Source: Euryodendron excelsum (taxonomy: Eukaryota > Streptophyta > Magnoliopsida > Ericales > Pentaphylacaceae). Taken from it: a stretch of DNA of 64,000 nt. Position 1 is the stretch's first letter, and each line of letters begins with the position of its first letter. The stretch spans positions 10,962,001 to 11,026,000 of the forward strand of contig CM065385.1 of the NCBI GenBank assembly GCA_033060915.1, given 5' to 3'. The translations under genes were made by a program, and so were the position numbers. The notes under the pieces were generated by a model. That model was not told where the DNA came from. It worked only from the letters and a program-made list of their open reading frames with translations, and made no database searches. Of this stretch, positions 21,857-35,200 are shown piece by piece.

Positions 21857-24480
21857 TGTCACGCCCCCCATAACTTGGCCTATACGAATTTAGAGTACTT
21901 TACCAGCCAGTAATAAGGCTACTCAAGGCCGCATTACATAAATTGGTTGATCACCTATGCATAATCATTTAGAATGATGCATAATTGCGAAAAATAGAAT
22001 TTTTGATAACTTGAAAACATAATCCGTGTCATACATAGTAGAGCTGTGCCTAATCCAAAACATAACATATATAAGGACCAAATCAAAGTCCACCAAAGTT
22101 ATAGCAATATATCATTACAAAACATTGAGTCCAGCCCTCAAATATTATACAAAACATAGGCCTATGAGCCGTAGCTCAAAATCCACATATGACTTTACTC
22201 TAGGGCCTCCCAGATTGGCTACCTAAAAATTATTTGAGAAAACGTAAACTAATGCTTAGTGAATAACAATGATGCATGAGCAAGAAAATATCATAGACTA
22301 GCAATTATATCCAACGTTCATGGAGAGATAATCATTTATGCGTAAGGAAATGAGCTTTTGAACGTTTAAAGCGTAGACTTGGAACTCATAGGTAACGTAA
22401 ACATCATTTGAAACGTTTCAACATTTCAAAACATAGTATCATAAGAAGAGATGCAACATAACATTATTCTTGATATAGCATTTCGTAACTTGTCATAAAA
22501 TATGTGAACATATCATGGTTCTCGGTTCAAAACATAAGTGTGTTATAACTCGACATATGAGCTAGGCTCCATAGTAACCATATAGGTCACACTAAGGCTT
22601 TTTAGGCCAAGGACGTCTCTTAACATAGATAGTTTATTTCCCGTCCCCTATCGTAGGACTATCGGGCTAGATTAAGGTCATACCACTAGAAGACTCGAGT
22701 TGGCATCATACATTGGAACTTAGCATCTCTTTCATTTAAACATTATAGTCCATGGTTTTCATTCATAACATAACTATAACTTGCATGCATTTGAAATATG
22801 ACATTTGTAATTGAACGTAGCATTTATGCATTGAAATGTATGAAAAACATTCATGATATAGAGGTGAGCTTAAAACATTTAGAAAATACTAGAGTTTTAC
22901 TCATGGCATATTGTTACTCACCTCTCTCCAATTGAATGGGTGATAAACAAGGTATTCCTATACAAAATGCACGTAGAAGCATAGAAACATCAATACAAGG
23001 TTCCAAGGCAAAGCAATAACACATAAGTCAAGACTAAGCACATAAACCTCTCGACCCCGACTCAATAACACCTCATCCTCACAACAGAAGAGCAAGGCTA
23101 AACTCTAGGACAAAGCCCCGATGTAAAATAAGAATATGAAGTTGAGGTTTAAACATGAAAGTCAGAATGTCAACTCCTTCATCGAGTCACAACCACATCT
23201 CAAAGATGAGTTCACACCTAAGGCTAGTTCCATTTGAAAATAGGCTTAAAGGCCTTTATTTTGATAGGTCATGGGCCAAAAACACATTTTGGGTGAAGAA
23301 ATTATGCCTTACGGAAGGTGGACTAAAATTTTAGAAAATAATGTTGTTGGCATGAATTTTGGGTCAACTTTAAACTTCCATAACTCTTAATCTATAATGA
23401 ATTATAGAACAAACTTTATATGGCTAAAAATTTCTATGAGTTTACTTTCTAATACTTTAAACGGTGCATCAATCTGAGTTTTGTAGAGAAAGTTATGCTC
23501 ATTTTACTAAACAGTGCTGAAACTGGCAAACGGTTTGAACGCCCAACTAGACCGTTCGAACGCTAGGCCAAAATAACCTAGCCGTTTGAACGCTAGGCCA
23601 AAATAACCTAGCCGTTCGAACACCCAAAATGGCCGTTCGAACCCTGGGCAAAAATGAAAAAACACCCTCTCGGGCCTTTCGAACGCCTGGAAAGGCCGTT
23701 CGAATGCCAGGCCAATTGGAAAACTTTGCTCTCGGGCCATTCGAACGGCCCTATCAGCCTTTCGAACCCCCTCTTCTGCGCAGCAACAATTCTCAACCCA
23801 AAACTCTCCCAAAACCTCTCCAAACACAACCAAACCTCCCCAACACTCTTAGGGCTCAAAGATTAGCTCACAAGGATAACAATAACTCAAAATAGGAGAA
23901 AAAAAACAATTAAATCAAAGGGATCTAAAGAAAAAATCAAAATCCTAACATTTCACATAATTGGGGATTCTTCAAACCACCACTCCCGATCTTCAACAAT
24001 GAGCTTTAAACTCTCAAAATCATACAAATGGGACCTAAGGGATCCCCCAAACTCAATGACAATACTCCAAGATGGATATATACAAATACCCAACAAATCA
24101 TATAAGATAGATACATATACATATATAATTGTAAAGAGTGAAATGGAACCTTACCTTCTTTAGGCTTGGTGAAGTCTTTAATGGCTTCAATCTCCTCCTT
24201 CAAGCCTTTTTTCCCTCAATCTCCCCTTCATTTTTCCCCTTCTCTCTTTCTCCCTCTCTCAATCGGTTTTGGTGAGAGTTGTGTATATGTGTGTGTGTGT
24301 CTTGTGTTTTAAGAAGACACACATGAGAAATAATCCTATGTGTCTCACACCTCCAACACAAGATACAACATAAGTTCTCATTGGTCAATTTTGACCCAAA
24401 AGAAGAAATAATTAACATTAAATATTGTATAAACTAAAAATTCTCATTAATATAATTAAATAGAAGTTTAGGATATCACA
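21857..24480. mobile_element. Solo LTR, 2.62 kb, nested in the hAT-type MITE
   Basis: The sequence runs from TGTCACGCCC at 21857 to GGATATCACA at 24480, with TG...CA ends and partly matching inverted termini. Flanking pentamers are TCGGT (21852-21856) and TCAGT (24481-24485), a 5-bp duplication with one mismatch. I see no primer-binding site, gag or pol and no second LTR, so it is best read as a solo LTR. It contains a cluster of GTTCGAACG-type motifs at about 23520-23780, and the short open frames there are shadows of that cluster. Superfamily and orientation are uncertain. Confidence 0.75.
23520..23790. repeat. Cluster of GTTCGAACG palindromic motifs inside the LTR
   Basis: The near-palindrome CCGTTCGAACG and variants recur at least eight times in about 270 bp. 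Two adjacent units share CGCTAGGCCAAAATAACCTA (around 23559 and 23590), a short tandem duplication. The cluster sits in the right half of the LTR and could be promoter or enhancer sequence; that is inference. Confidence 0.7.
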
Positions 24481-24902
24481 TCAGTACAGTTCCTGGGTTA
24501 GTACCAGCTGGGTTGGTTCTCGATTTGGTTTGGGCCCAAAAAAAAGGTGAAACCAAGAATTGAACCCAAAAAAATATAAAAAAATGACATATAAACAAAA
24601 ATCAACAATAATTAAGCACAAATAACAATGATCTAATAACATATATAAAATATATATAGACTTTTATAATATATAAAGATTAAGTCCTGGCTTGGTTCTT
24701 GGGTCAATTCAATTCTTGATTCGGTTGGGTTCGAGTCCAAAAAAAGGTGAAACCAAGTACTGAATTGAATAGACCGGATTACCACTTTTTAGATTCAAAA
24801 CTGAACTGATCATTGGAGAGATTCGAACCAAACAGGCACATAAAGGCCGAGTTGATTCAATTATTAGATTTTTCAGTTCGTTTGTACACCCCTAGTTAAT
24901 AT

Positions 24903-25195
24903 GGTATCAGTGCCTTGGTAATTTGATGTCATTACGGACCAAATTGTATTGCCTAAGCTCCATCATCTATTAGTTTCAACCCAAAAAATAAAAATAAAAA
25001 TAAAAGATAATATTACCATTATTATTACTAGCATCAATATTTGTACTAGCATATGCTACTCGTCATATGAGTTAGTAGCCAGCTCTAAATAAAAACCATA
25101 TATGGTTTGAATGCGTTTGCTTTATAACCCATTATTTTAGTTTGGTGTACAATATACACACGAATGAAGGGAACAATCACAAAAATATGCTGAAC
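24903..25195. other. Short non-coding spacer
   Basis: No gene. TGGTATCAGTGCC at about 24902-24914 resembles the initiator-Met tRNA primer-binding site of LTR retrotransposons with one mismatch, but no LTR end adjoins it. Confidence 0.4.
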
Positions 25196-25204
25196 AAAGT
25201 TATT

Positions 25205-26228
25205 ATGGTTAAATACACTTAGCACCTTTGTATTTTCACTCATATCTCAATTTAGTTTTATATTTGCAATTGTAACAGTCAATCTTAACCTCTTGCACTT
25301 TCGGTCAAACATGTCATCCTTCCATCCCCTATCATTTATTAAAGCAGACGTAAATAGGCCACATAATGATCACATGCTCATTTTTAGGGATAAATTAAGT
25401 ATTTCACAAGTCCAATGAGGGGTGAGGTTAACAGAATGGAGAAGTAGGTGTGTATGGTGGCGATTGGGGAAGAGGGAGGGGGTTAGGTTGCGACGGTATG
25501 GAGGAATTGGATTGGGTTATGGTGGTTAGGGTGGTGGAGGGGGCTAAAAATTAGCCAGTGGGTAGGTTGAGATTGGAGAAGAAAGGGGGAAAGAGATACG
25601 GAGTAGTAGAGAGGTAATGTGTTTTAGACAGAGATGGAGTTCTAGAGATGCATGGTGGTGACTATGGAGGGGGAAGGGGGTTAGGTTGCAATGGTATGGA
25701 GGAATTGTGGTTGAGTTATAGCGATTAGGATGGTGGAGGGGGCTAAGGAGTAGCTGGTGGGTAAGTTGGGGTTGGAGAAGAGAAAGGTAGAGATATACAA
25801 AGTTCTAGAGAGATAGTATATTTTCGACAGAGATAGAGTTATAAAGAGAGAGAAACGTAATTGCAAAGAGGAAAAAGAGAAACGCTAAAGAAAATTATCC
25901 CACATGATGTGTGACAATTTAATATCCCAAACGACGAATGGACTTTAATATGCCACATGGCAAGAAAGGATCGGGCATTATTTTTATTAGATTTATTAAG
26001 TATTTCTTTTTTTTTTTTTTAAATGAGAAAAATTCCCTTTGTACCCTTGACAAACGCACGTGCCCATCACGTGACCCATTTTTGTCTATTGTAATAAGTG
26101 GCAAGTGATAGAAGAATGGCATTATTACTTGATCGAAAGTGTAAGGAGTTGACTATTACAATTGAAAATCGAAGGACCAAAGTGAGATTTCAATTAAAAC
26201 ATAAAGGTGCTAAGTGTATTTAACCCCA
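25205..26228. mobile_element. MULE-like non-autonomous element with about 110-bp TIRs
   Basis: The first 110 bp (GGTTAAATACACTTAGCACC at 25207 onward) is matched by the reverse complement of the last 110 bp (ending ...AAGTGTATTTAACC at 26225). A candidate 9-bp duplication, AAAGTTATT at 25196-25204 and AAAGTTAAT at 26229-26237, has one mismatch. Long inverted repeats with a 9-bp duplication suggest a Mutator-like MITE. It contains a 198-bp tandem duplication and no transposase. Confidence 0.75.
25449..25846. repeat. 198-bp tandem duplication inside the MULE-like element
   Basis: Two diverged copies share GGTTAGGTTG, at 25481 and 25679, followed in both by GGTATGGAGGAATTG and GGTGGAGGGGGCTAA. 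The copies are G-rich on the plus strand and contain no plausible gene. Confidence 0.8.
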
Positions 26229-26498
26229 AAAGTTAATTTGCTTATGTGAACTGCATGCTTACCTCTTTTTCTTTTTATTTTCTTCGGTGATTTTCTGAGA
26301 AAATTTTAAGGAGGGGAGGTTCAAAATAATATATTAATATATGAATTATAATATATTAATAAATATTGATATATTAATGTAATATATGAACATGATTCTT
26401 TACATAATATATGATATTCATATCTTGTCCTTTTCATGCAATAAAAGAAGAAGAAATGGCTATTTTCTCCCTTAGGAGAGTGATGTCATGGAAATATT

Positions 26499-27016
26499 TT
26501 AGAGTTAATTATATTTTGCACCGTTACATTTTATATCAAATTCCACTTTAAGTCCTTCATTTTCAATTGTGATAACTTTTTGTTAATTTTTGTTTAGAAA
26601 ATAAACTAAAAATTCGCATATGACAACCACATTGCCTTTTTTAAGAGACAAATATGTAAAATCATACTTTTTCCTAATAATCTATCACAAATTCTTTTAA
26701 ATCACTCCAAGATCATAAGTGTAATTAATTTTGTGATATATATATAATTTAATTAGATTTCATGTAAAAACTCTCAATTCAACTTACGTACAATATATAT
26801 GAGACTTGAGGATGAAAAAAAGGTTAGATTTTACATATTTGTCCTTTCAAAGAGTTTATGTGGCTATCATATGCGAACTTTCTGTTAATTTTTTAAACAA
26901 AAGGTTGACATTATCACAAATTAGAAATGGATGGACTTAATTGTCACGATTCATTGTAAATGTCATAAAGTGAGATTTGGTGTGGAGTGCAACAGTGCAA
27001 AGTGTAATTAATCTAA
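26499..27016. mobile_element. Non-autonomous element with about 100-bp TIRs
   Basis: The left end (TTAGAGTTAATTATATTTTG at 26499) matches the reverse complement of the right end (TTAGATTAATTACACTTTG, ending 27016) over about 100 bp with mismatches. Both arms continue with CCACTTTA- or CTCACTTTA-like and GTGATAA phrases. I could not find a clear target-site duplication. It belongs to the same general class as the elements at 25205 and 44203, but the termini differ. Confidence 0.65.
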
Positions 27017-29200
27017 CGTTTTACTATGTTCTTGTGTACCAAATGAGGGAATGGTGAGCATGAGCATTCCCTTCCTCTGCAATACCAAGCATAGTTTAAA
27101 TGTTTGATAAATGGATTTTCAAAGCACACTAGGCCTTTTCTTGTTTGAGAAAATATCCAAAACCTCATAAAATGAGACGATGAAGAGGGTGATTTTGTTT
27201 TGATGTCAAATATTTGCTTCTGTAAAATATATTTTTATGTCAGAAGTTTTACTCAAAAAATTATTTACTTTTTTTTTTTTTTGGTATTTGGTTGACATTT
27301 GAAAAATATTTTCTAAAATTATATATATACATATAATACTATTCTATGTGATGGCGGTGGTGGCAATGACTGTAGCAGGTGTATGGTGGTAGAGGGACAG
27401 AGGCAACAACGGTAGAAATAGTGGCATATGGTGCCGGTAGTGACAGTGGTGGTGGTGGGCATCGGGTGTGAGTGATTATGGCAAAATGGTTAAAATAGTA
27501 GCAAAAGGCCGACGGATAAAATGTAAAAAATGACTTAAAACGCAAGTCAGTATATTTGAATGATTTGCATTTCAGACATGATAATGTCTACCAAATCAAT
27601 TATAAGCATTTGATATTTTAATGTGAGTCTGATCTGTATAATCCATACACATGTACGAAATACGTGAATACGATCCTATAACATAATTACGGGTAATTAC
27701 GGGCTCAGGTGTAAAGGGCAGCTGCCGCCAGCTTCGCTCAAAATACGTGAATACAATCCTATAACATAATTACGGGCTCAGGGGTAAAGGGTGGCTGCGG
27801 CTGGCTTCGCTCAAACACGCTGTGGTAGCTGATTTTAATTTCTAAGAGAAGGGAGCCATTGAGCCAGAACGTTTTATTTTATTGACTTATTTGTTTTAGC
27901 TTTTGTTTTTCCAGACGAAAAATAAGCCCGTAATTTTTCTAATTATAATAACTCAATCAGGAATCTCCTTCGATCCAAAATAAATAAACAAATGAATAAA
28001 GACAAACAAACTAAAAAGGCTAGTCACATGAATACACACAGTTGATCGTAAGAAGGTCGAATGAAAATTAGTAAAGTGAATTGGATATATGACCAGTCCA
28101 ACCTACATGGAGGTCAAGGCTCCACTCTTGCCAAGCACAAGAATTTTGTCAAGGCATCGACTCTTGTCAAGTGCAAAAATTTTCTCAATACCTTTGACAT
28201 AGTAATTACCTGATTTATGTTGAATGGGAGTACTATATAGACCCTGGGATTAATCGAGATGCACACAAGCTGACCTAAACATTTGATTAGAAAAAAAAAA
28301 AAAAAACAAACAAAAAATGAAACGTCGAATGGAAATTAGTCAAGTAAATTGGGTATATAAATTTCTTTACATAAATGGATAGAGCAGCCAGCAGCGCCGA
28401 GGCGTACAACATTTTCACTATCTCATGATAGAATTGGTCCCTATTTGCAAAAATAGGATACTTTCATGCACAAACTGTTAGTGATGGGCGCAAGAATTGT
28501 GTTTAACAAAAGTCAAACTCATTGAATCATATAAATCATAGAAGTCTGGAGGACAACTCCTAAATCTATATTTCATAGACTAAAGTTCTAGTGCTAAGTA
28601 GCGGTAGATGTCTAAGTATTGAATTTATCTAATTTTCATATACAAGGATACTATAAAATATTCATAGTTCTTAACAAACTTCTTTTATTTTGTACAATAA
28701 AATAGTTTGTTTAAAATGCTACAAAGGATTTCATGTAAAATATAAGAGTTTAAATATTTAATATGATAAACTTGGATTATTAAACATTTTGTTGAGTGAA
28801 TGTTCGACAAACCATGACGGATATGTATTTATATCAATACCTATAACCTTACCTTTACTCTTGTAGAAGTGTCGAGTGTTCAAAACCGGATACTTACTAT
28901 ATTTAGAAGAGTCTATGTAATATAACTCTTATAATTACAGAAAGTAAGACAAATAAAACCTACCAGTATTACATCATTATCAAAGATGCCACTTTCATGT
29001 CTTGTTATCACATTTTTTTGGATTATTACCAAAAATAAAAAGCGGGTATGACCTAGTGTTTGTCCTCATTATTTGAGGGTGTTGGGAGGGATATGATTGG
29101 ATATAGGCCTGACCTTTTCTTTTGGGTGCAAAATGGGTAGTCTCAAACTCACAATTCATATTCTCATGCTAGCACCAGAATTATTACCCTAAAACAAACA
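27017..29200. other. Non-coding sequence with small duplications
   Basis: No gene is supported. A G/C-richer stretch at 27350-27480 resembles degraded GGTGGTGGC repeats. A pair of about 45-bp similar segments (around 28050 and 28317, sharing GGTATATAA- or GGATATATG-like ends) marks an old duplication. The rest is AT-rich. Confidence 0.5.
27658..27815. repeat. Two-copy tandem duplication of about 75-80 bp
   Basis: AAATACGTGAATAC...CAGCTTCGCTC at 27658-27739 is repeated as AAAATACGTGAATAC...GGCTTCGCTC at 27740-27815. The first copy has an additional GGTAATTACG. No coding function is evident. Confidence 0.8.
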
Positions 29201-32200
29201 ATGAGATTATATGGCTGCTGTCCCAGTTCAAAGATTGAACCTCAAGTTGAAACAAAGACTTCAATAAGATTGTCTCCATGGATGTTACACTCTGTGTTGA
29301 GATCATTATATAGTAAAATGATACCATGAATATGTTTCATTTGATAACCTATACCTACCGGCCATTTTGGATTATGTCTGTAATCAGTCCTCTAGGATCA
29401 TCTGCCAGAGTCAAAATAAAATAGTATCGTTAGAATTACAAATGGACAGCCTCACAAATGAGATAAAATAAGAACAATGCTTAACAAACAGGCTTTGCTA
29501 CTGGGCATCCTTAATTAAACCGCATCACAATTAAGACTAAGATTCACCATCAACATGTTTGATTCAGTGATTTGTAATATTTTTTATGCTTCAGGGTTTC
29601 CACATTACAGTAATCATCCAACACGAAAGAGACTTAACGGTGACCAATACTAAAGCATGTAGTTTAGGTTTTCTTTGATGCTATTTTGAGTATTTGATAA
29701 AGGGTTCGATTATTTCATTTGCTTTGCTCCATTTCCATGCTGCAACATCAATTAGAATTAGTATGTCATAAATTAAAAAATCTAGCTCTTCTGTAATCAT
29801 TGTATAGACCAAGAACGAGGCAAAACAAAAACTTGGGAGCTCAAGATCATTTAGCAATAAGCTCAGTGTAATTAGAATATTCAACTAGAGTTGTGAGAGA
29901 CAGCACAAAGTTCAACTGAAAACAGAACAAGCTAACTGTCTAGAGCTACAGAGACTGCCTATGCATCCATGGTACTTTTGAATATTTGAAAAAAAAATAC
30001 ATTATTCAATATAGTGATTCAATCATGCTCTTATTCAGCAAAGTTCAGCACCATGAGCAGACCAGACCATTCATGATTTGACAGGTTGTATTTAACATAT
30101 TACCCTGTGCATTATGCAACTCATGCCTCACACATTAAGAGCTGAAAGGGAGAGTTCAAATCTCCTAAAGACTGGATAAAGAGCTAAAAGAAACAAAACG
30201 TATTGCAAAAACTACTACACAAAGAACTTGCTTTAGCTAGTAGATCAGAAGTTCCCTTCCTTTCAAGGCACATGATACATCCATTCTATTCCATCCTAGC
30301 AAACTAAAAACGAAGGGAACCATTTCCCACAAAGACCTAGCCCTTCCAGAAATCCTCCCAAAGGGAAATGTCTCCCACATGCTGCATAGCCGAAATGAGG
30401 GCTTTAAGCCAATATGAGAACAGAAGAGCAAGAAAACATGCATTTGAAATATATTTATGGAGGAAGTAATAGAACTAAATATAAGGGCAAGTTATCCAAG
30501 ATAGCTTGCTAACATACAAGAAATAGTAGGTCAACAGTTAGGATGCATCTCCACCTACAACGGACCAATAGGTGGTTAACTGTCTCCTTGGCTCTCTTGC
30601 TTACAACCCCAATTGGGGATTTAGACAAAGTTGCCAATGGTAAGGATTTTCCCTAAGGCCATTGTTGAAAGGAAAGGTTAACTTGGAAGGCTCTTGTCCC
30701 CCTAAATTTTCTTACAAGGGCTTTAATTTTGCTGAAGTTCCAACCCTAGTAAAAGCTAATTGGCAGCAAAGGATTCCCTTCCCAAGCTGTTGGGATTTGG
30801 GACTTCGTGAGTTGAGATAGAAAACAATGGGGGGTTTTGAGATAGGAAAGTTGAATCAAAATACAATATGGAATTGTAAATAACTGCTTCTTTTCCATAG
30901 TTTTATTTTTCAAAACAATGAGGACGGTAACAAAAGCACAATTCTTGTGAGCCCCACAACCAGGAGGCATGAGAAGATGGATTAGCTATATATATACTTA
31001 TATATTTAATAAAATCAAACAGGAAAAAGAAAGATGAGTTGATTCAAGTTGAACAAGGACAAGAGTAAGATCAAGAAGGAAAAAATTAACATGGGCTAAA
31101 GTGTGAAAAAAGGTATGGTGGCCGAAAATTTAACAGAAGTCAGGGTCCTAAATAAAGTTGAATGGCCAAAAAAACGAATCTTCTTATCTAATGGCTAAAT
31201 ACTTGAAATATAAACAAGTAAACATCAAGGGTACATGAAATATAATTTATCCAGGTAATTAAATTTGTGGGTACAGGAAATTATGAGGTACAGGTTGTGG
31301 CCACAGGTCTGGCAACCTCTTCATACCACTGAACTTAGGAAGTATAATGAACTTACTTGTGGTCTCAAGTTGGGAAACCCTTCATCTTCTTGGTCTTTAT
31401 CTTCTTCAGTTTGAAGTGCAAATTGCATCCCCTTTATCAACTTGATTGGTCACACCACCTTGCAGAAGATCAAAATCAGAAAATCAACCTACTTCTCACT
31501 AACAGAAATTCCATAACTACACAGCAATAAGAATGTCAACCTTTTCATTTCTCAGGTTTTACCTCATTTTTATACAGAACTAATCAAAATATTCACAGAG
31601 ATGCCTGTGAATAAAATTATTACTTTGCTAGAATTTTCAGTTTAGAACTAGTGTCAACAATGACAACATTCTAGAGCCTTCTCAACAAATAATCTAACAA
31701 TTCGAATAGATATCCAAATTCCCCTTTGGGGGAAATTGATCTTTATTGAAAATTTGCAACGTATTTTGTATATATCCTTAAGAAGTCAATTAACAATTTT
31801 AATTGTAATTCCTCTGTTAGGGCCTTGTTTCCATCTCTAAGCTGATAGCCCCACTGCAGTGTTCCTACAGACCACCAGTTTTCATCTTTTCCCGAACAAA
31901 ATATGCTTCCAGGACCTAACAACCTGTTATCTTCTCAACTGGTGCATTTGTGATCACAATTCATTTTTGTTTCTGAACTGATTCTCAGAAAGCACCATCC
32001 ACCTTTCAGTTATCAATATTAGTGAAGAGGTCTAAATGAATGTACTAGCAGCACCCTGCAGAGGAAATGTTACATTGTTGTCAATCAAAAGATCATGTTT
32101 AAAGATTAACCTAAGGAGCATACCAAACAGATAAATGATCAAAGCACAACAACAGCTTGGAAAATTTGCTTTATTCATTATAACAGAACATGCATGTTAT

Positions 32201-35200
32201 AAATCTTCTGTTGGAGAAGGTTCAAAGAATATATTTAACTGCCATTCTATTTCAGATAATTTTGCAATTAATTTTTTGGAATATTGAAACAAAATTTTGA
32301 AGACACAGAGACTTTTGTCATTGGTGAAACCCTTTTTTTTGGTTATTTTTTTTCTTTCATGAAATGGTGGAAGAAGTTCCAATAAGATCGCTTAGTAATT
32401 CTCACAATCCCCGAGTTTGCTTTGCATCGGATGTGGCTGTTGTAAACCATAACCATCTGAGACTAGCAGATGAACCGTTGAACTTGTGTTATGTTAAAAA
32501 TTTACACAATTTTCTACAGGTTGAATTACATCCAGAAACTAAATAGCTAACTAATACTGGTAATTGTAATTTTTCTTTGTTCTCTTTCGGCTTTAATTAA
32601 AATTGTCAAACATATATGTATGAATTGATCAATCTCCTTGTTGAACACCCTGTAACCTAAATTATGAGTTTAATAACCATAGGAAATAACGAAATACTAA
32701 ACTAGTTTAATTGGTCTAAACCATCATTTCAATTCTATAAGAATCACAAATTACTTTGGATGAGTATACAAAAAATTAACAATAACAGAATTCAAAAATG
32801 ATTCCAAGACATGGTTCTTCAATTATTTATTATTCCACATTCAACTCATAATTTAACTTTCTCTATCCTCTTTTCACAAAGTTGGTAGCATTGAAAAGAA
32901 GCCTTTTATGACAGAGCTATGAGGTTGTTCTAACAAATAGAGGTGAAGGCTGGGAAAATTGTTCAGATAACTCAAAAGGTTTGGAGCTTCTATGATAAAT
33001 GACAGTGGAGAATTTTAAAAAACAGATAATTGGAATGAAAATAAAAGAATTTCAGGAGGAACACATGAACAAGAAGAGTAAGAAAAATGACCTGAGGAAG
33101 GTGCAAAAGCAGACTTCCTCTCCCCATGAGAGAGAGAGAGAGAGGAAACTAAGAAAATAAAAAAGCTCAAGTTGTATATTTTTGTTCTGCCTAGGGTCCA
33201 TTTCCATTTTACATAGCCAAGAGCATGCTTTGTGAAATACAAAAACAAGAAAGATGAAGATTTCTTCGTAGTAACATAATAGGATTGCAGCAATCAGCTG
33301 CTACAAACCCAAAGACTTCTCCAAGCAAAAAATGTACAACCACATAGAACAAGACTATCCCTAGAATACAAAAGGCACCAAATATGAAAAGTTGTAGTTA
33401 TCTGAATGCCTCAAGTTAACTAGTAATACTAAGTCTAAGAGAAATATCATACACCAAGTTTGGCCCTGCATTGACTAACCTTCACTGTTTTGTGAAATTG
33501 GAAGGGTCTGCGAAGTTGCACTTATTTAACCCAAGATCTGATTCTACTCAAGCACCAAATAAACAATAAAACAAGATGTTTGTGTTCAAAACTCATGAAG
33601 GTATATTCTAATGTCTCAAGGAGAGGTTGACAATATTGTTGTATCAAGAAACAAGACATTTCCACCCAAATTTTTCATTCCAATCCTAATTGATTTTCCG
33701 GACTGAACAAGCAGCTTTTATGGATTCTGCCTTCTTTTACCTTTCTTTAGTGGCAGAATGGATGATAACCAAAGTCACCTTGCATGATCCGACATGCTGA
33801 TATGTTTCCTTAATATGTCCTTGAAGAAGCTGGTCAAGAATGCATATTAGTAAGATGATATATTAGAATGGAAATGCTTAGTAATGAGACTAAGGAACTA
33901 ATGCAGATGAACACAAGACCTATCTTCTTGTTACTTTCCAGATTTCTACCATCTGTGCTGTGTCATATACGTACGTTAAATTAGACGAAGCCGTCGTGAG
34001 TTCTCAACTACAATTTTGTGTTGACCTTAATGTAGATAACTACTGAAAGAAAAAAAATCATCTCAAAAATAAAAAATTTGCCTAGAGACCTTGTATTCTT
34101 CTTGGTGAAACACCGGCTGATGAATTGGACTAGGTGGTGCAACTTACTGTCCTAGCAGCTATAGAATGCTGGTTATCCTACCCAAAATCTATATGATGTT
34201 GTTAATTTGTTGATCTAATCCAGTATCCAAGACACCCTTCATGATGTCCTTACTACCAGAATTTTGCCAATGTTCCTGGAAATTCCTCAAGTATCACCCT
34301 GGCTAAGTAAAAATCACAGTAATAACCTCAATTTGGTTTCCGTGAAACATGTGCAAGCATGGAAAGCTAAAATGGAAGGGGGGAAAAGAGCTTGGCTTCT
34401 CTTTGGCCTCTAAAGAAGAAAGACATTAGATAAATACAAAATAGAAAAATATTGTTTTCAACAAAGTTTGATACTGTTCTCCATAGAAAAAGGAAAGTGT
34501 CTATTTCATGACATCAACAATAGTCAAACTCAAGATTTCTCCCAAACTTCCACTTCCATTGAGAATTATCTACAAAAATTTACTGACAAATCAATTGTAT
34601 AACCTTTCAAATCATTTATTTTATTTACATTCTCCCAAAGATAAAACCAACATGCTCTGTTCCCTTAGCTCAACATTCCAACAACCATATATACAAGGTA
34701 ACCTGCCCAGCAACTGGCACTCTAATGTTAAAGTGAACAGCCTGAAAAAATTTTAGATGCCCAAATCAAAAGTGACGAACTTCAGAATATCCCCCTGGCT
34801 ACAAACAACAGATCTGCATGATGTTACATTAGGATAAGCAAAATCTTGAGATGTCTGCAGGCTGTTATCTCAGATCCTTCAAGGAGGTAAATCAAGCTCA
34901 GAATTATTGATCTCTCAGAAATAGTAGATTTGATATTCATTAAGAGACCATATACATATCAAGCTCCAAACACAATTCTTCAAACCTTTGCAATGCCTGG
35001 CCTAGGGGGCTAACATTCTTACTAATGCATCCTTGAGAGTCTTTCCAGCAATCCTTAAAACTATCCTGTTATGAAGAAGGAAAGAGAATTTATTTCCCCC
35101 ACATTTCTTCAGTGGAATTGAAGAAAAACAATAGTTAAAGTGTTACCTATGATTCGGGGCTGGCTTTGAGATCTCAAGCAGAGTCTCTTTACTGGAAAGG

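Larger units (their letters stand above)
21509..24894. mobile_element. hAT-type MITE split by a nested solo LTR
   Basis: The element begins TAGGAGAGTGCA at 21509 and ends with the complement of TAGGGGTGTACA at 24894. That terminus is typical of plant hAT-like MITEs. It is flanked by a perfect 8-bp duplication, GTTAATAT, at 21501-21508 and 24895-24902, the length expected for hAT. Its interior is rich in GGTTCGGTT-like phrases and their complements. A segment around TATATATAGACTTTTAT is present on both sides of the nested LTR, which indicates an internal duplication. Without the LTR the element would be about 757 bp. No coding capacity is seen. Confidence 0.8.

Noticed and set aside
23507..23895. 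Open frames on both strands with FERP- or SNGP-like repeats
   Set aside because: They are shadows of the GTTCGAACG motif cluster inside the solo LTR.
24902..24914. Primer-binding-site-like TGGTATCAGTGCC
   Set aside because: One mismatch to the initiator-Met tRNA complement, no LTR end next to it, and it overlaps the MITE target duplication. Chance or a very old remnant.
34168..34283. Possible minus-strand exon after a TTTCCAG acceptor
   Set aside because: A short frame of about 30 codons with no partner exons or recognisable domain; a chance acceptor is likely.
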